From positions 1-64,000 of the forward strand of contig NW_026570257.1 of assembly GCF_019649055.1 (NCBI RefSeq): a stretch of 64,000 nucleotides of DNA, in the 5' to 3' direction. Both the position numbers and the translations under genes were made by a program. Of this stretch, positions 32,737-42,974 are shown one piece after another. The notes below the pieces were generated by a model. The model was given only the letters and a program-made list of their open reading frames with translations. It was not told the origin of the DNA and made no database searches. The number at the start of each line of letters is the position of its first letter. The stretch's first letter is position 1. The stretch comes from Paramacrobiotus metropolitanus (taxonomy: Eukaryota > Tardigrada > Eutardigrada > Parachela > Macrobiotidae).

Positions 32737-33384
32737 TAGGTTGTACATGTACTTTTCCCGAATGACTGTGAAGTTTTGATGTACCTATTTCACCGCAAGC
32801 ACTTACGTAAAACCGACCGCTACAACTAGGTTATCCAATAATTCATTGCAAGATTGAACCACAGTTTAAACATCATACACCCATACAGTACCATAATAAG
32901 AGTGATTATGAGACGCTCATCCTGCATACAGTTCCAAGGAAGAGGTCGAAATGAACGCTGTGATAGCTGTTGTGGTCGCAAATTTAGCGGTAACACCGAT
33001 ATTTACTGTTATTCACTACGTACGTAATGATTTTTTCGTTAATTTACGATGACAGACAGATACTCTGAGTCTCTGACTCATCTCAAAGTCCCGCAGTTAC
33101 TACATTAAAAGAGTGTTGGCAGTTTGTTACCGAAAACATGTTGACCGGTTGCTTAGCGGGTACACAACCTGTTCATCGAAGGCAGATTTACTACGACGCG
33201 GTTTGTTTTGAATGACACGACTTTTTTAAACGAAATGTTGCAACTGCTTTGAGTAACATGTTTGTTTTTTAGCATCGCTGTAGCGTGCACCGGTGCATCA
33301 TTCAGAACGAGCCAGTCAATGAAGCTTCCGCTAATAAGACGACAACACAGCCTGCAGCAATTAATGTCACCCGATGCTTAGATG

Positions 33385-33391
33385 TATATAA
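33385..33391 (+). promoter_or_regulatory. TATA box of winged-helix-like member 2
   Basis: TATATAA, about 110 bp before the ATG at 33500. Confidence 0.5.
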
Positions 33392-33499
33392 ACTTGCCCA
33401 ATCTAACATAATTATTATCACAATTCGAATCACTTTTCTTCAGCGCTTACTTTTGAGCTTCTCTAATCTAAAAAGGTCACAAATTCTTTGCACTAAATC

Positions 33500-34096
33500 A
33501 TGTCTTTCTTGCGCCCAACTCTGATGCTTTTGGCTGTCGCGGCTGTTTTGGTGAGTGTATTACTGTGTATACAAGCATAATGCTGAAATGAATGCTATTC
33601 CATACCGATTACCCTTAACGTCCACATAACGGCATAGCGGTGTTAAGATTAACCCACTGATTTTATTAACGTTTTAGGTCATACAAAGCGGATCGACTGC
33701 CGGAAGAACCACTACGAAACGCCCGAATTCCAAAGGCAAGGAGACATTCGCGCAGCTGCTGGAAAAAGCCAAGCACGACTGCAAGGTAAGCTTCTCTCAT
33801 CTTCATCGCGGATGACACGTTAGCCCAATAACCAGTACCTGCAGTGACGCATTTTATTGTTTTAGGGTGAGGTCGCCGAGAAATCGCTGGATGAACTACT
33901 CCGACACGCTAAGCAGTCATTCAACGCTAAAGAACTGGCGAAAAAGGTCAGACATTCCGATAGAGCCGTCACAACTGCGTTGGAATGCCTGGTCAAAGAC
34001 GGTCTTGCCAAGGAGAAGCATGAGTACGGACGGGATGTCGCATTCCAAGCAGCCAACGACAATGTGCAAGTCCCTCGTAACGCGCATGCGGCATAA
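33500..34096 (+). CDS. Small secreted winged-helix-like protein, member 2
   Basis: Three phase-0 exons: 33500-33550 (17-codon signal peptide, core TLMLLAVAAVL, GTGAGT donor), 33678-33785 (36-codon basic linker with GRTTTKRP, ending LLEKAKHDCK) and 33866-34096 (77 codons with stop). 129 residues. The last exon has the clearest winged-helix pattern: LDELLRHAK, KELAKKV, HSDRAVTTALECLVKDGLA, then a wing with DVAFQA. Two cysteines, one at the end of exon 2 and one in the putative recognition helix, are present in all three members and could form a disulfide after secretion. AATAAA at 34228-34233. Neighbours are member 1 on one side and the collar-domain gene on the other. Confidence 0.75.
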
Positions 34097-34233
34097 ACGT
34101 CCAATGCTAACAATGTCCAATTTTCTGAATGACAGTTTTTTTTCTGTTTATGCTAATAGACTGTACAGAATAGATAACTTATGAATGTGCATAATTCTTT
34201 TATCCACTTCCAAACTCGTAAAACGCTAATAAA

Positions 34234-34830
34234 ACGGCTAGCATCGTGCAGATGTCTCGAAATGAAATGAAGTCGCTTTAAATACAGTATATGAAAGTTT
34301 CTATCACAACTCACGTTTTATTGCGTTTAAGCGTATAACGTAGGATGTTGTTACGAACAGAATTGTTTTACCTGTTTAAAACTGTGACAACGAATGGAAC
34401 TTTCAGTAGTCACTATGTAATACATTAAACGAGCCAAAATAATTTTCTATTCAGTTAAAATTAATTACTCATTGTGTACTCGTACAATCGGGTTTGACGC
34501 CGCGGAAAAGTGCTATGTCAGCTTTTTTTTAGATATGACCAAACTTCGCTTCCCTTGTTCTCGGTGCACTGATATCACACAAGGCAATCACTTTAACATG
34601 GCCAATACTAGATCATCTAAATGCTGGTGACGACATTTCCGTTTTCTAGCATAGATTCATTTAGAGATAATAATGTTGATCGAGTACATAACAAACGTAG
34701 TCGGCTACTTTCTTCTGTGGGCGAGCGAACATATGGTTTGTGCAGTTCACTTTATTTGTGAATTGTGGCTAACTGCGCATGCTGATTATTCAGTAGTAGA
34801 TATTTTCAACTGTGAACGACAATGACTAAA
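34234..34830. other. Intergenic, no gene seen
   Basis: AT-rich sequence between member 2 and the collar-domain gene, with TACTCGTA at 34477. No coding frame of note. Confidence 0.4.
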
Positions 34831-34834
34831 TGAT

Positions 34835-34840
34835 TATAAA
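34835..34840 (+). promoter_or_regulatory. TATA box of collar-domain gene
   Basis: TATAAA 98 bp before the ATG at 34933. Confidence 0.45.
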
Positions 34841-34932
34841 TTCCAATTCCCACTTGGAGGATTTAGGAAGACTGCCTATGTACCGTAACCCGGAAGCTTG
34901 CACTGACATAAGTAATTCGTTTTAGGAACAAC

Positions 34933-37394
34933 ATGCAGTCCAAGTGGACAGTAGTACTGCAACAGTTGATTGCAGTGTTTCTCGTCAACGTTCATGGTAA
35001 GTCTTCAAGAATGCTGAAGGGATAAAGTTAGGAAGGTAATTGGTATAGTTCAGTGGGCATTAAAATGTAGTAGTGAACCCGGTCATCGCTGTCTTTCATG
35101 TAAACTAAAAACTGACCTGCTGTGTATGTCGGTAATGGGTATTTAATTGTGTTCCTGTTAAACCAAACCGCGCAAACAAACTAAAATACCAGTTTCCTAA
35201 CAGAGAAGGTTTTACAGTTTTGTTCAGTAACGTAATGCTGCGAATGTGCGTCGGAACGATTGTCGTTCATTTTGTCGGAAAACTTTAAGACTGAAAAGGA
35301 ATGTACTGTACATATAGATGGGTTTCATGCTGACATGTTACACAGGTCGACTGAACATGTCCTCGCAGCCTTTCTATACGCTTCCATATCAAGGCATTCG
35401 AATTGCAATCTACAGAGAGGTTAGCGCTGCACGACACAGTCCACTACTACGCTCCAGTTTGTACCCTGCTGCCCACCTCGACAACGGTTCACCTGGACAG
35501 TAATTCATCGCCGTATTCAGTTATCTTCAAGGTAAAGCTCTGGGACACTGATGTGGAAAGCCACGTACGAGATTTTGTGTTGCGAAAAACCGGCAACATG
35601 TCCGTGGAGGTTCTTCCTGTCCCATTCGGCTACGTCCGTTTCCAGTTATTGGGTCATCATAAATTCCGTTTAGCAGAGCAGTGGATACCGCTAAGCACAC
35701 ATCCAGCAATTGCATCCGGCAGAATTCGTTGCACATCGGAGAAGCAGTGCACTCGCATTGCTCGGCAAATTAAACACGACGAACATTTTGCTTCCGATCT
35801 GATGATGCATTTTTCAACACGCAACAGCATTTCTTACCGCAAAACAGTAGTAGACGTCACATTTAACCATATCTTGCTTACCCCTACCTTCACAACTATC
35901 GAATCTCGTGACGGAAATCGTAATTCTGTCTGCATGAAATTTGAGGATTTTACCGATCTGGGTTATGACTTAATGGATGTTGTTTTTGAGAGCGAATTAA
36001 ATGCCGACGAATTCCTGGAAGAGGATCAGGTGCAGAAAGGTCATGCCCGCATTTCCGGATTATTACGGCCCAAAGTCACTTCAACCGCGCATTTAGCTGA
36101 TGGTTGGAACGAGGTCTTCTGGCGTGTGGAAAATGAGCGACCGGATCGCAAGGCGGCTACTTTTACCGAATTATTTTCCAACAACCGGAAATGGTTGCAG
36201 CTGCTGATGAGCGGCAGTCTGACGGATGGCAACAGCAGCTTCACTTTTCCTACTTCCTATGAAACACAAGCTTTCATCGCTGTGATGAAAGACATCCGCG
36301 AATCAGAAGATGTTATTAAGTGGAATGGAGAAGCCTTCATTGTTAAACCGATGGCTGTGCACTGCATAAATATAACCGCTTTGCGTAGCAGGGAGGCCAT
36401 CGGAAAGGTCACGGTGCGAATTAGCAACAGCCATGCTGACTACAGTGCTTTAACGAATTTGAACGCCGCCTCTGCAGAAGCCCCTCGTGTACAGGTAACC
36501 AGCAGCGAAAGTGCGGAAGATCTGGCTGCTGCCAATTTTACCGTGCTGCAACAACAAATGGAAAGTTTAGCAATGGATGCGCACAGAAATTGGAGCTCAG
36601 TTGTGCAGAAGTTCAACGCTCTGAGTACGACGTGTAGCGGCATTGTTAACATCAGCGTATTCAATACCGTGACCAGTCGGTTCCTGTCGGATTTCAATAC
36701 TCTTGCGGAAAAAGTGTCGGTTTTAAAAAATAATGTAACCGAACAAGTTCACAATCTGTTACGGAGAGATACTGAGTTGGAATTAAAAATTACTACAGCC
36801 CTAGGTGCGGATTCGACAGTTGCCGAAACAACTAACAAGATCAGCATGCTGCGCAGTGACCTGCAGGTCGTCAAAGAAGATCTGGTGAGCTTGAAAGCAA
36901 ACGATGCGACTTTGGCACTGCAAATTCAACAGCTCAACATCCTTCCGATTGGGACGATTGTCGCATTTCCAACTGGCCACGTTTTACCATCGTGTTGGTT
37001 AAAGTGCGACGGACAGTATTTCAGTTCTCTTTCGTATCCGCAGCTGGCTCGGATATTCTCTGATCAGCGACTTCCAAACCTTGCAGGAAAATTCCTTCTG
37101 GGTCCTGATACATCGGAATATCCACTCGGCAGTACGGGCGGGGAAAAACAGCATTCACTGACACAAGCGGAGATGCCAAAGCATATCCATGGAGTTGAAT
37201 GTGATGGTTTCTTTCTCACGTTCAATAAAAAACACCCAAAAATATATTACGATATTAATAATGCAGACTGGGAATCAACCAACCAAACCGGAAACTATAT
37301 TGGATGGAGCCATACGACGGCTGCCGGAGGCAGCCAGCCTCACAATAATATGCCGCCATATTATTCCGTTCTATACTACATCCGTGCATGCTGA
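34933..37394 (+). CDS. Secreted coiled-coil protein with C-terminal phage tail-collar domain
   Basis: Two exons: 34933-34996 (signal peptide, core LIAVFLVNV, GTAAGT donor, phase 1) and 35416-37394, about 680 residues. The second acceptor was chosen because it joins exon 1 in frame to the long open frame. Another AG at 35345 leads to an early stop. The N-terminal 350 residues form a globular region I do not recognise. Residues about 380-525 are helical, coiled-coil-like with heptad spacing. Residues about 530-680 match the phage tail-collar domain: LPIGTIVAFP, WLKCDGQ, LPNLAGKFLLG, MPKHIHG, and GGSQPHNNMPPYYSVLYYI at the end. The layout resembles a phage tail fibre fused to an animal secretion signal. 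The collar domain is probably of phage or bacterial origin (inference). It is likely a trimeric extracellular binding protein. Confidence 0.8.
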
Positions 37395-37810
37395 ACATAC
37401 CTCATTCAGTACTCCGCGAAAAATTGTGCACTGTTGCAAAACAGTGTCCTGTCCCCAACCAATTTTTTTTAGTTTTTATTCGAACGAATTTTTAATTCCT
37501 TATTCTAATAAGTTTTTAATTCATCCTTTCGCATTGTTGGAAATTCTTCTTCTGTGGTCTTCCTAGATTATACAATGGCAGTAATACTCAACAAATACAA
37601 GCGTCCAAAGTAGTTGACTCACGCAATGCCCAAAAACCGCTCATAATAATTATGTTCTATGTCTGCTGCTCTGTATATTAATTTGAAACAACCCGAAAAC
37701 TGAAGCAGCGTTTTAAAGTTTTATAAGGTGTTTCAACTTGAAGTCCAGCCAAATCTTTCATTTTCCGTTTTCCGACTTCTCTTGACGTATAATTACCACT
37801 GTTCACAATA

Positions 37811-38026
37811 ATGTCCATTCTCATTCTTCTCATAACGTTCACCTCAGGCACTCATGACCCAGCTTCTGTGGACAAAAAAACTTCTTGTCCAGGTCTCCAG
37901 ATTCCGGATTTCATGTCATTTGAACGATTGGTTCAAAAAGATCCACGAAATGTGCGTAACGCATTAATTTTATCGTATGGCAAAAGGCGGAAACTGAGTC
38001 GGACATTTTTAATCATTCCTATTTGA
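37811..38026 (+). CDS. Doubtful short secreted peptide frame
   Basis: 71 codons beginning with a short hydrophobic stretch (MSILILLITFTSG), then a polar region with one Cys and a basic end. It lies just upstream of winged-helix-like member 3. It does not show the family cysteine spacing or helix pattern. It may be a chance frame or the degraded first exon of another small secreted protein. Confidence 0.2.
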   Translation: MSILILLITFTSGTHDPASVDKKTSCPGLQIPDFMSFERLVQKDPRNVRNALILSYGKRRKLSRTFLIIPI

Positions 38027-38248
38027 ACAATTTTTTGCAAAACTGAACTTGAATGCAGTAAAACGTCGTTGCATAACACAAAACTTTCTATTGTTACTAT
38101 TACTGCGTAGTATCTGTGCAGCTTGCTTTACAGTTACCTGGGTGCTGACAACAAAACGGACTAAAGGATGCACAGCTGCTTGCGCTATCTTCCATCCGGT
38201 CAACTTCGCCATAATACCGGATACGATGTCTTGCACGGAAAAGTCAAA

Positions 38249-38256
38249 CTATAAAA
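38249..38256 (+). promoter_or_regulatory. TATA box of winged-helix-like member 3
   Basis: TATAAAAG 131 bp before the ATG at 38380. With members 1 and 2 this gives TATA-to-ATG distances of about 110-131 bp in all three genes. Confidence 0.5.
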
Positions 38257-38379
38257 GCTTACTGCACTTAGCACTTACTTCACGCAGTTCACTAACGCCT
38301 GACATTATTGCACGTCAAAATCTTTTGCGAGAAAATATTACTTTTTTCGACACGAAAAGGTCATCCGTTTTTAGTAATC

Positions 38380-39045
38380 ATGGTGTCTGTGTGCGCTTCC
38401 CTTCTGCTGTTAATCGTGGTGATCGGCGTGGTAAGTACATAGTTTTAACATTTTTTATTGTCACAGTACTTAATTATTCATAAAGATGTTATAATGCTTG
38501 AGAAAACAGTTATTTATCAACGACACTTTGCAGATTCTGCCTACTATATCAGCACAGCCTGGCCATCATCATAGCCCAGTCGAAAAAGCCAAGTTTCGAT
38601 GCAAGGTGAGAAGTTTAAAATTGCAAAGGCAAATATTTATTAGTTATTATGTATGATGACACTTGTTGGATTTCTAGTAAATTTGGATTTCTAGTAACGT
38701 TGGATTTCTAGTAAATTTGGATTTCTAGTAACGTTGGATTTCTAGTAAATTTTGAGATGCGGTACCGGTTCTTTAGTTTTTAGCGGACTCAGTATAACTG
38801 ATTTTTGATGGATTTTCTTGCAACTTTTAGGTCATTTTTTATCAATATTAATTATGGATTTTATGCTGCAGGGAAAGGTGGCTGGTGATTTAATGGGCGA
38901 GTTGCTGCGTACCCGTACGCTGTTTGTTGGACCACGCGAATTAGCCGCCAAGGTCCGTGCCCCGGAACACCAGGTCCGGGAGGCGTTGGAGTGCATGAAG
39001 CAGAACGGTCTGGTAACGGATTCCAAAGTCTACAAGGCCGTCTAA
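38380..39045 (+). CDS. Small secreted winged-helix-like protein, member 3
   Basis: Three phase-0 exons: 38380-38430 (17-codon signal peptide, core SLLLLIVVIG, GTAAGT donor), 38534-38605 (24-codon linker with HHH, ending VEKAKFRCK) and 38872-39045 (58 codons with stop). 98 residues, the shortest member. The last exon has MGELLRTR, RELAAKVRA, EHQVREALECMKQNGLV and a truncated wing (SKVYKAV). The signal-exon length of 17 codons, phase-0 introns and conserved Cys pair are identical in members 1 and 2. AATAAA at 39191-39196. It lies 5' of glycosyltransferase B. The second intron contains a 17-bp tandem repeat. Confidence 0.75.
38666..38752 (+). repeat. Minisatellite of 17-bp units in intron 2 of member 3
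   Basis: Five tandem copies of TTGGATTTCTAGTAAAT/TTGGATTTCTAGTAACG, alternating in their last bases, so the higher-order unit is 34 bp. Confidence 0.9.
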
Positions 39046-39818
39046 TTGTTGACCTTTCGTTACGACATGCTGCTGTCTGTTAGAATACCGAAGAGTTGGT
39101 GTTTTTTGAATTTCGTGGCACGGTGTTCGTGCATAATATCGAGCGGTGTGCAAAATGCGATTGCCTGAATGATTTTGAGCATTGTTATTAAATAAATTTC
39201 CAAACAAACTGGATATATGAATATGTCGAGCATTTTGTGGGAAGAAACAAAGAAACAACACATTAACTTTATTACGAGGAACTGCTCTGGGTAACAACCA
39301 CGGGAAAATTTACCAAAATTGTTTAGATTCTGCGCTGGATTCGAGTCATTAATAATAATCAAATGAAACGATTAACAGAGAACAAAACGCTGCTACATGT
39401 TATGGATCGTTAGTTTGTAAAATTTTCATATCAGTAGCCGAGACCGCAAGTCAAGTGGAACCGTGTGCAACAATGAAATGCCTGGTGCAGAGCGCACTCG
39501 ATTGGTTTCCCGCATACTTCACTGCTGATTGTGTTAAGACAACGTTTGTTTCAAGTACGCTCTTCCTGCGCTCTCTAAGAGTATTTGCAAGGTAAACCAC
39601 AGCAACCGCCATCTTTGTTTCCACTTCAGATAACTATATCGAATCGTAGTTGTATTTGTCAAGAAATGAATGTCTTGCCAAGATATCCAAAATAAGTATT
39701 CATTCTTTTCAAAATTATTGGCATTTTTGGACAAAAAAAAATTGATTACCTTGAGTTTGTTAGCCAGAATTGGAAAACAGGAAGAACGCGGCTCTTTCCG
39801 AAGGCATATAATCAACAA

Positions 39819-41228
39819 ATGAAATATCGGGATGCCATTCAAAAACGCCACATCTCGTCACACCATGCCGCAATCTGGAGGACCACTGTTTGGGGCGTTG
39901 CCATAACCGCAATCTACACCGTGCTATTTTTATTTTACGGATTTCACTCCCACCAGTTCTATGATGATGATTCCCATAATTCGTTGCACATCTCTGGTGT
40001 AGTCCACGGATTTCCGGTGCACCTTGTGCGGTTTTATAAGACTTCGCCCGGTGATCTCGATGTCTTTTGCTGGACGGAATGTCTCAGCATTGCCTCGATT
40101 ATTTTGTATGCCCAGCCCAGTAAAATCTACATCCATACCAACTACCCGGACTTTTGGCCGTTTACTCCGTGTTATATGATAGCCAACTATTCCCTATTTG
40201 AATTTGTTAGCGTGCACCAGCGGTTTACGTTTCGTGGCAAGCGCATTGATAATCTGAATCACGAGGCAGATTTTATCAAGTATGATGCGGTGTGGAAATA
40301 CGGCGGCATGTCGACGGATACGGATGTATTCTGTCTTCCCTATATGAAGCGTGAGATAATTCCTGATTTTATTTCTATAATCTTGTTATTATTTTCTATA
40401 ATAATTATAATAATCTTCTTAAACTCTTCGAGTTATTAACACCATACAATACAATCAAATACTTCGACAAATATTTACCATTAGTGTTACTAATAGTATT
40501 TACAGAGAAATTAATTTTAATAGGACCTGTTTTACTGTTTCCGGTTACTCCTTAACACAAAAAATTCTAAAAAAGGCAGAACATTAAGCAAATAAATAAA
40601 ATTTTCTTTTTGCTTTCTTATGCGAGAAAACTTACAATTCGAAATTTTTTTGGCAGGATTAATTAAACAGTGGCAAAAGGGAAATTACGAATGCCTACTC
40701 TCACAAGAAGGAAACGTAACCAACAGTGGATTCATTGCGTGCCACAAAGGTCACCATTATATCCGCGCCGTGCTGGATCGTTACGAAACGGATTACCAAA
40801 CAGAGTGGACATACAACAGCGGTACCGTACCGTGGCAAATCTACGTTAGTAACGCTTCTTACCGGAAGGATATCTACATGGATACCGTAATGTCCAACCA
40901 TGCCATCAACTACAGTGGTCCGATTCCGTACAAGAAAATCCCGGCATGGCATTCTTACTATCACGGTTGCAGCGACACATACGCTAACACATTTGTCCGA
41001 GCGGGTAACTCATCGTTTTGGGAGATGCTGCATTTCATCCATCATCAAGCCTGGAAACGGTTCCGGTTTTCTACGATATCTCCGAATATTATCCAGAAAC
41101 AGATTAAGGACGAGCGGTTAGAGCTGAAACTGTTGTCGCTACTGGATGAACGCATCGGATTGAATGGGATCAATAGCAAGAAAGCACTTGATCCTTTTCG
41201 TCCCACCGTTAACCAGCAAATATTGTAA
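39819..41228 (+). CDS. DXD glycosyltransferase, type II membrane protein, copy B
   Basis: Two exons, 39819-40350 and 40657-41228 (phase 1, GTGAGA donor, GGCAG acceptor), 367 residues. The N-terminal tail is basic, then a membrane anchor (about residues 22-42, TTVWGVAITAIYTVLFLFY). The luminal domain is closely similar to copy A: HLVRFYKT, CWTECLS, PSKIYIHTNYPDFWP, HEADFIKYDAVWKYGG, and DXD at D167-T-D169. The intron lies at the same codon position a few residues after the DXD motif. The C-terminal region keeps NSGFIACHKGHHYI and FWEMLHFIHHQAW and has a 30-residue extension not present in copy A. Golgi glycosyltransferase; donor and acceptor unknown. Confidence 0.85.
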
Positions 41229-41733
41229 AGATAAACACCAAGAGAATTTCTGTAAGAGATACTGTTTGTTTCTTTACGAGGTAGTGTTTATATGCTGTTT
41301 GCGAAATTGGCAAATAGGCTTGCTGAGAACCTGTTCCAATTGAAGAATGCACTGCTGTGCACTTTTTGAGCCTTTTATGCAGTTAACTTACTGGGGTTTT
41401 TTTAAACATCCGACTCGAAATTTTCGCTGACTAATCCTACGTCCGTTATTTTGCATTCGGCATTCTGGGTGAATCCGCTAATCGTCAAGTTGTCCGGCAT
41501 ACACCAAAACAGCAAGTCATGGTATGCATTACGTCGTAGCGGAATGACTGGGCAAAAAATTACGATAGTATGTACTGTAAATAAATTAAACTGGTGTTGG
41601 TGTTTTACTCGTAAATTAAATCGGTATTGTTTACCGGTACAGAAATAATTGTTCAATTTCTTCCTAATAAAATTTTAATTTTATGGATCAGAAGATACTG
41701 TCTAATTGCCCACGATCCAGCCGAACTCATAGG
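41229..41733. other. Intergenic, no gene seen
   Basis: 3' flank of glycosyltransferase B. Short frames on both strands (41402-41656) are not supported by anything else. TACTCGTA at 41606. Confidence 0.4.
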
Positions 41734-41921
41734 TACCGTAATTATCGAATTTGTGGCTCTGGGGTACAAATAGTTCGAATGCTATGGCGGAGGGGGGCTT
41801 ATTTCGGGGAGGGGGCGCAATTTCGGGGGGTGGTCTTATTTTTCAAACAGGGTCGGGGGAGGGGGGCTTATTACAGGGGGGCTCTTATTGCGGGGGAGCC
41901 ACAAATTCGATAATTACGGTA
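41734..41921. mobile_element. G-rich MITE with 26-bp perfect terminal inverted repeats
   Basis: 188 bp. The left end TACCGTAATTATCGAATTTG is the exact reverse complement of the right end over 26 bases. The interior is strikingly G-rich on the plus strand (GGAGGGGG and GGGGGG runs around TTATT boxes). TA lies at both outer ends and may be the target duplication. There is no coding capacity. The apparent short frames across it are artefacts of the G runs. Confidence 0.8.
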
Positions 41922-42926
41922 GTCGTTTTGCAAACAGTAGCCTTTCTCGTAGTGCACATTAACACGCATCATACCGTGTTTGAATTATATTTTATTGCAC
42001 TTGAGCATCTTATTTCCTCTTAAGATAGAACTTTGTACAGCAAGACAGCTGCCAAGGTAGTAAAACCTTTCGAAAAGCAAAAGTAATTGTGCGGTATTTA
42101 AAGTGCATGCAGCCGCATTACACAGATTAAAATTTGAGTGCGTACTCAAAAGCTAAAGTGAAAAAAACGGTCCGGCGTAGTATACGTTCTACCACAGTGC
42201 ATGTGAAGGAGATACGCCTCTCTTTTATAATGCATTACGGTTCTAAAACACATAAATTTTCTGAAAAAGCACAGGCAACTAATAACGAGTAGCAATCATG
42301 TTTTATTATAATATAATTTGTTTTATTAGATCACACAGCGCTGCACCGGCGAGCGTTGACGTTGCCACTGAAAGCTTTGCTTTTTTGTTATTTAACGTAT
42401 GACATAATTATAACATATCGAAGTACCAGTCGGACTTGCTAATCAAAATGTTTTTAGATATCGCAATATTGTATGCAGTAACTAAGTATACAAGTACAAT
42501 ACTTTTAAACTTTGAAGACGAGATCATGCGCCTTCGTACAGATACAGCAACTCAGTGTGGCTCGTACCTTAGTAACCATTGCATTATACCAAACTCAAAT
42601 GCTTCGGCTGATTTATGTTTATCTATGTATTTAATTACTTAAGTAAGTACTTACGTTACATAGCACTTAACGTCCACCGTAATACTTATGCGTTCCCAGG
42701 GTACTGAAGTTTTACTTTTATTTTCAGTGAATGTAAACTGTGTCTGGAAAGCATTATACGTGGAAATTCAAGAGTACTTAACCCAGTCTTACTGGATTGT
42801 CAGTGCAGAATGCGGAGTAGGTTTTAGATTTTTGCACAGCTCGACGTATTATGCACGTACCTCAAGCACTAAGCAGTGACCTTTAAGACGTTTTGTATAG
42901 TCTTGCTCAATATTACATAATACTTT
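41922..42926. other. Intergenic, no gene seen
   Basis: AT-rich, about 1 kb. The frames at 42436-42642 and 42688-42879 have no family resemblance or splice logic. The CAG at 42929-42931 (TTTGTGCAG) could be an acceptor for the following gene. Confidence 0.4.
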
Positions 42927-42974
42927 GTGCAGCTGGCTCGCGGTATTAAATTCTGGGGAGCATGTTCCGGAATA

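Noticed and set aside
33275-33524. Possible fourth winged-helix-like gene (hydrophobic start at about 32951 and Thr-rich stretch at 33285)
   Set aside because: The EKAKxxCK end and the domain exon are missing, and the region includes the TATA box of member 2. At most a relic.
41683-42023. Gly/Arg-rich frames in the 41.7-42.0 kb region
   Set aside because: They arise from the G-runs of the MITE interior.
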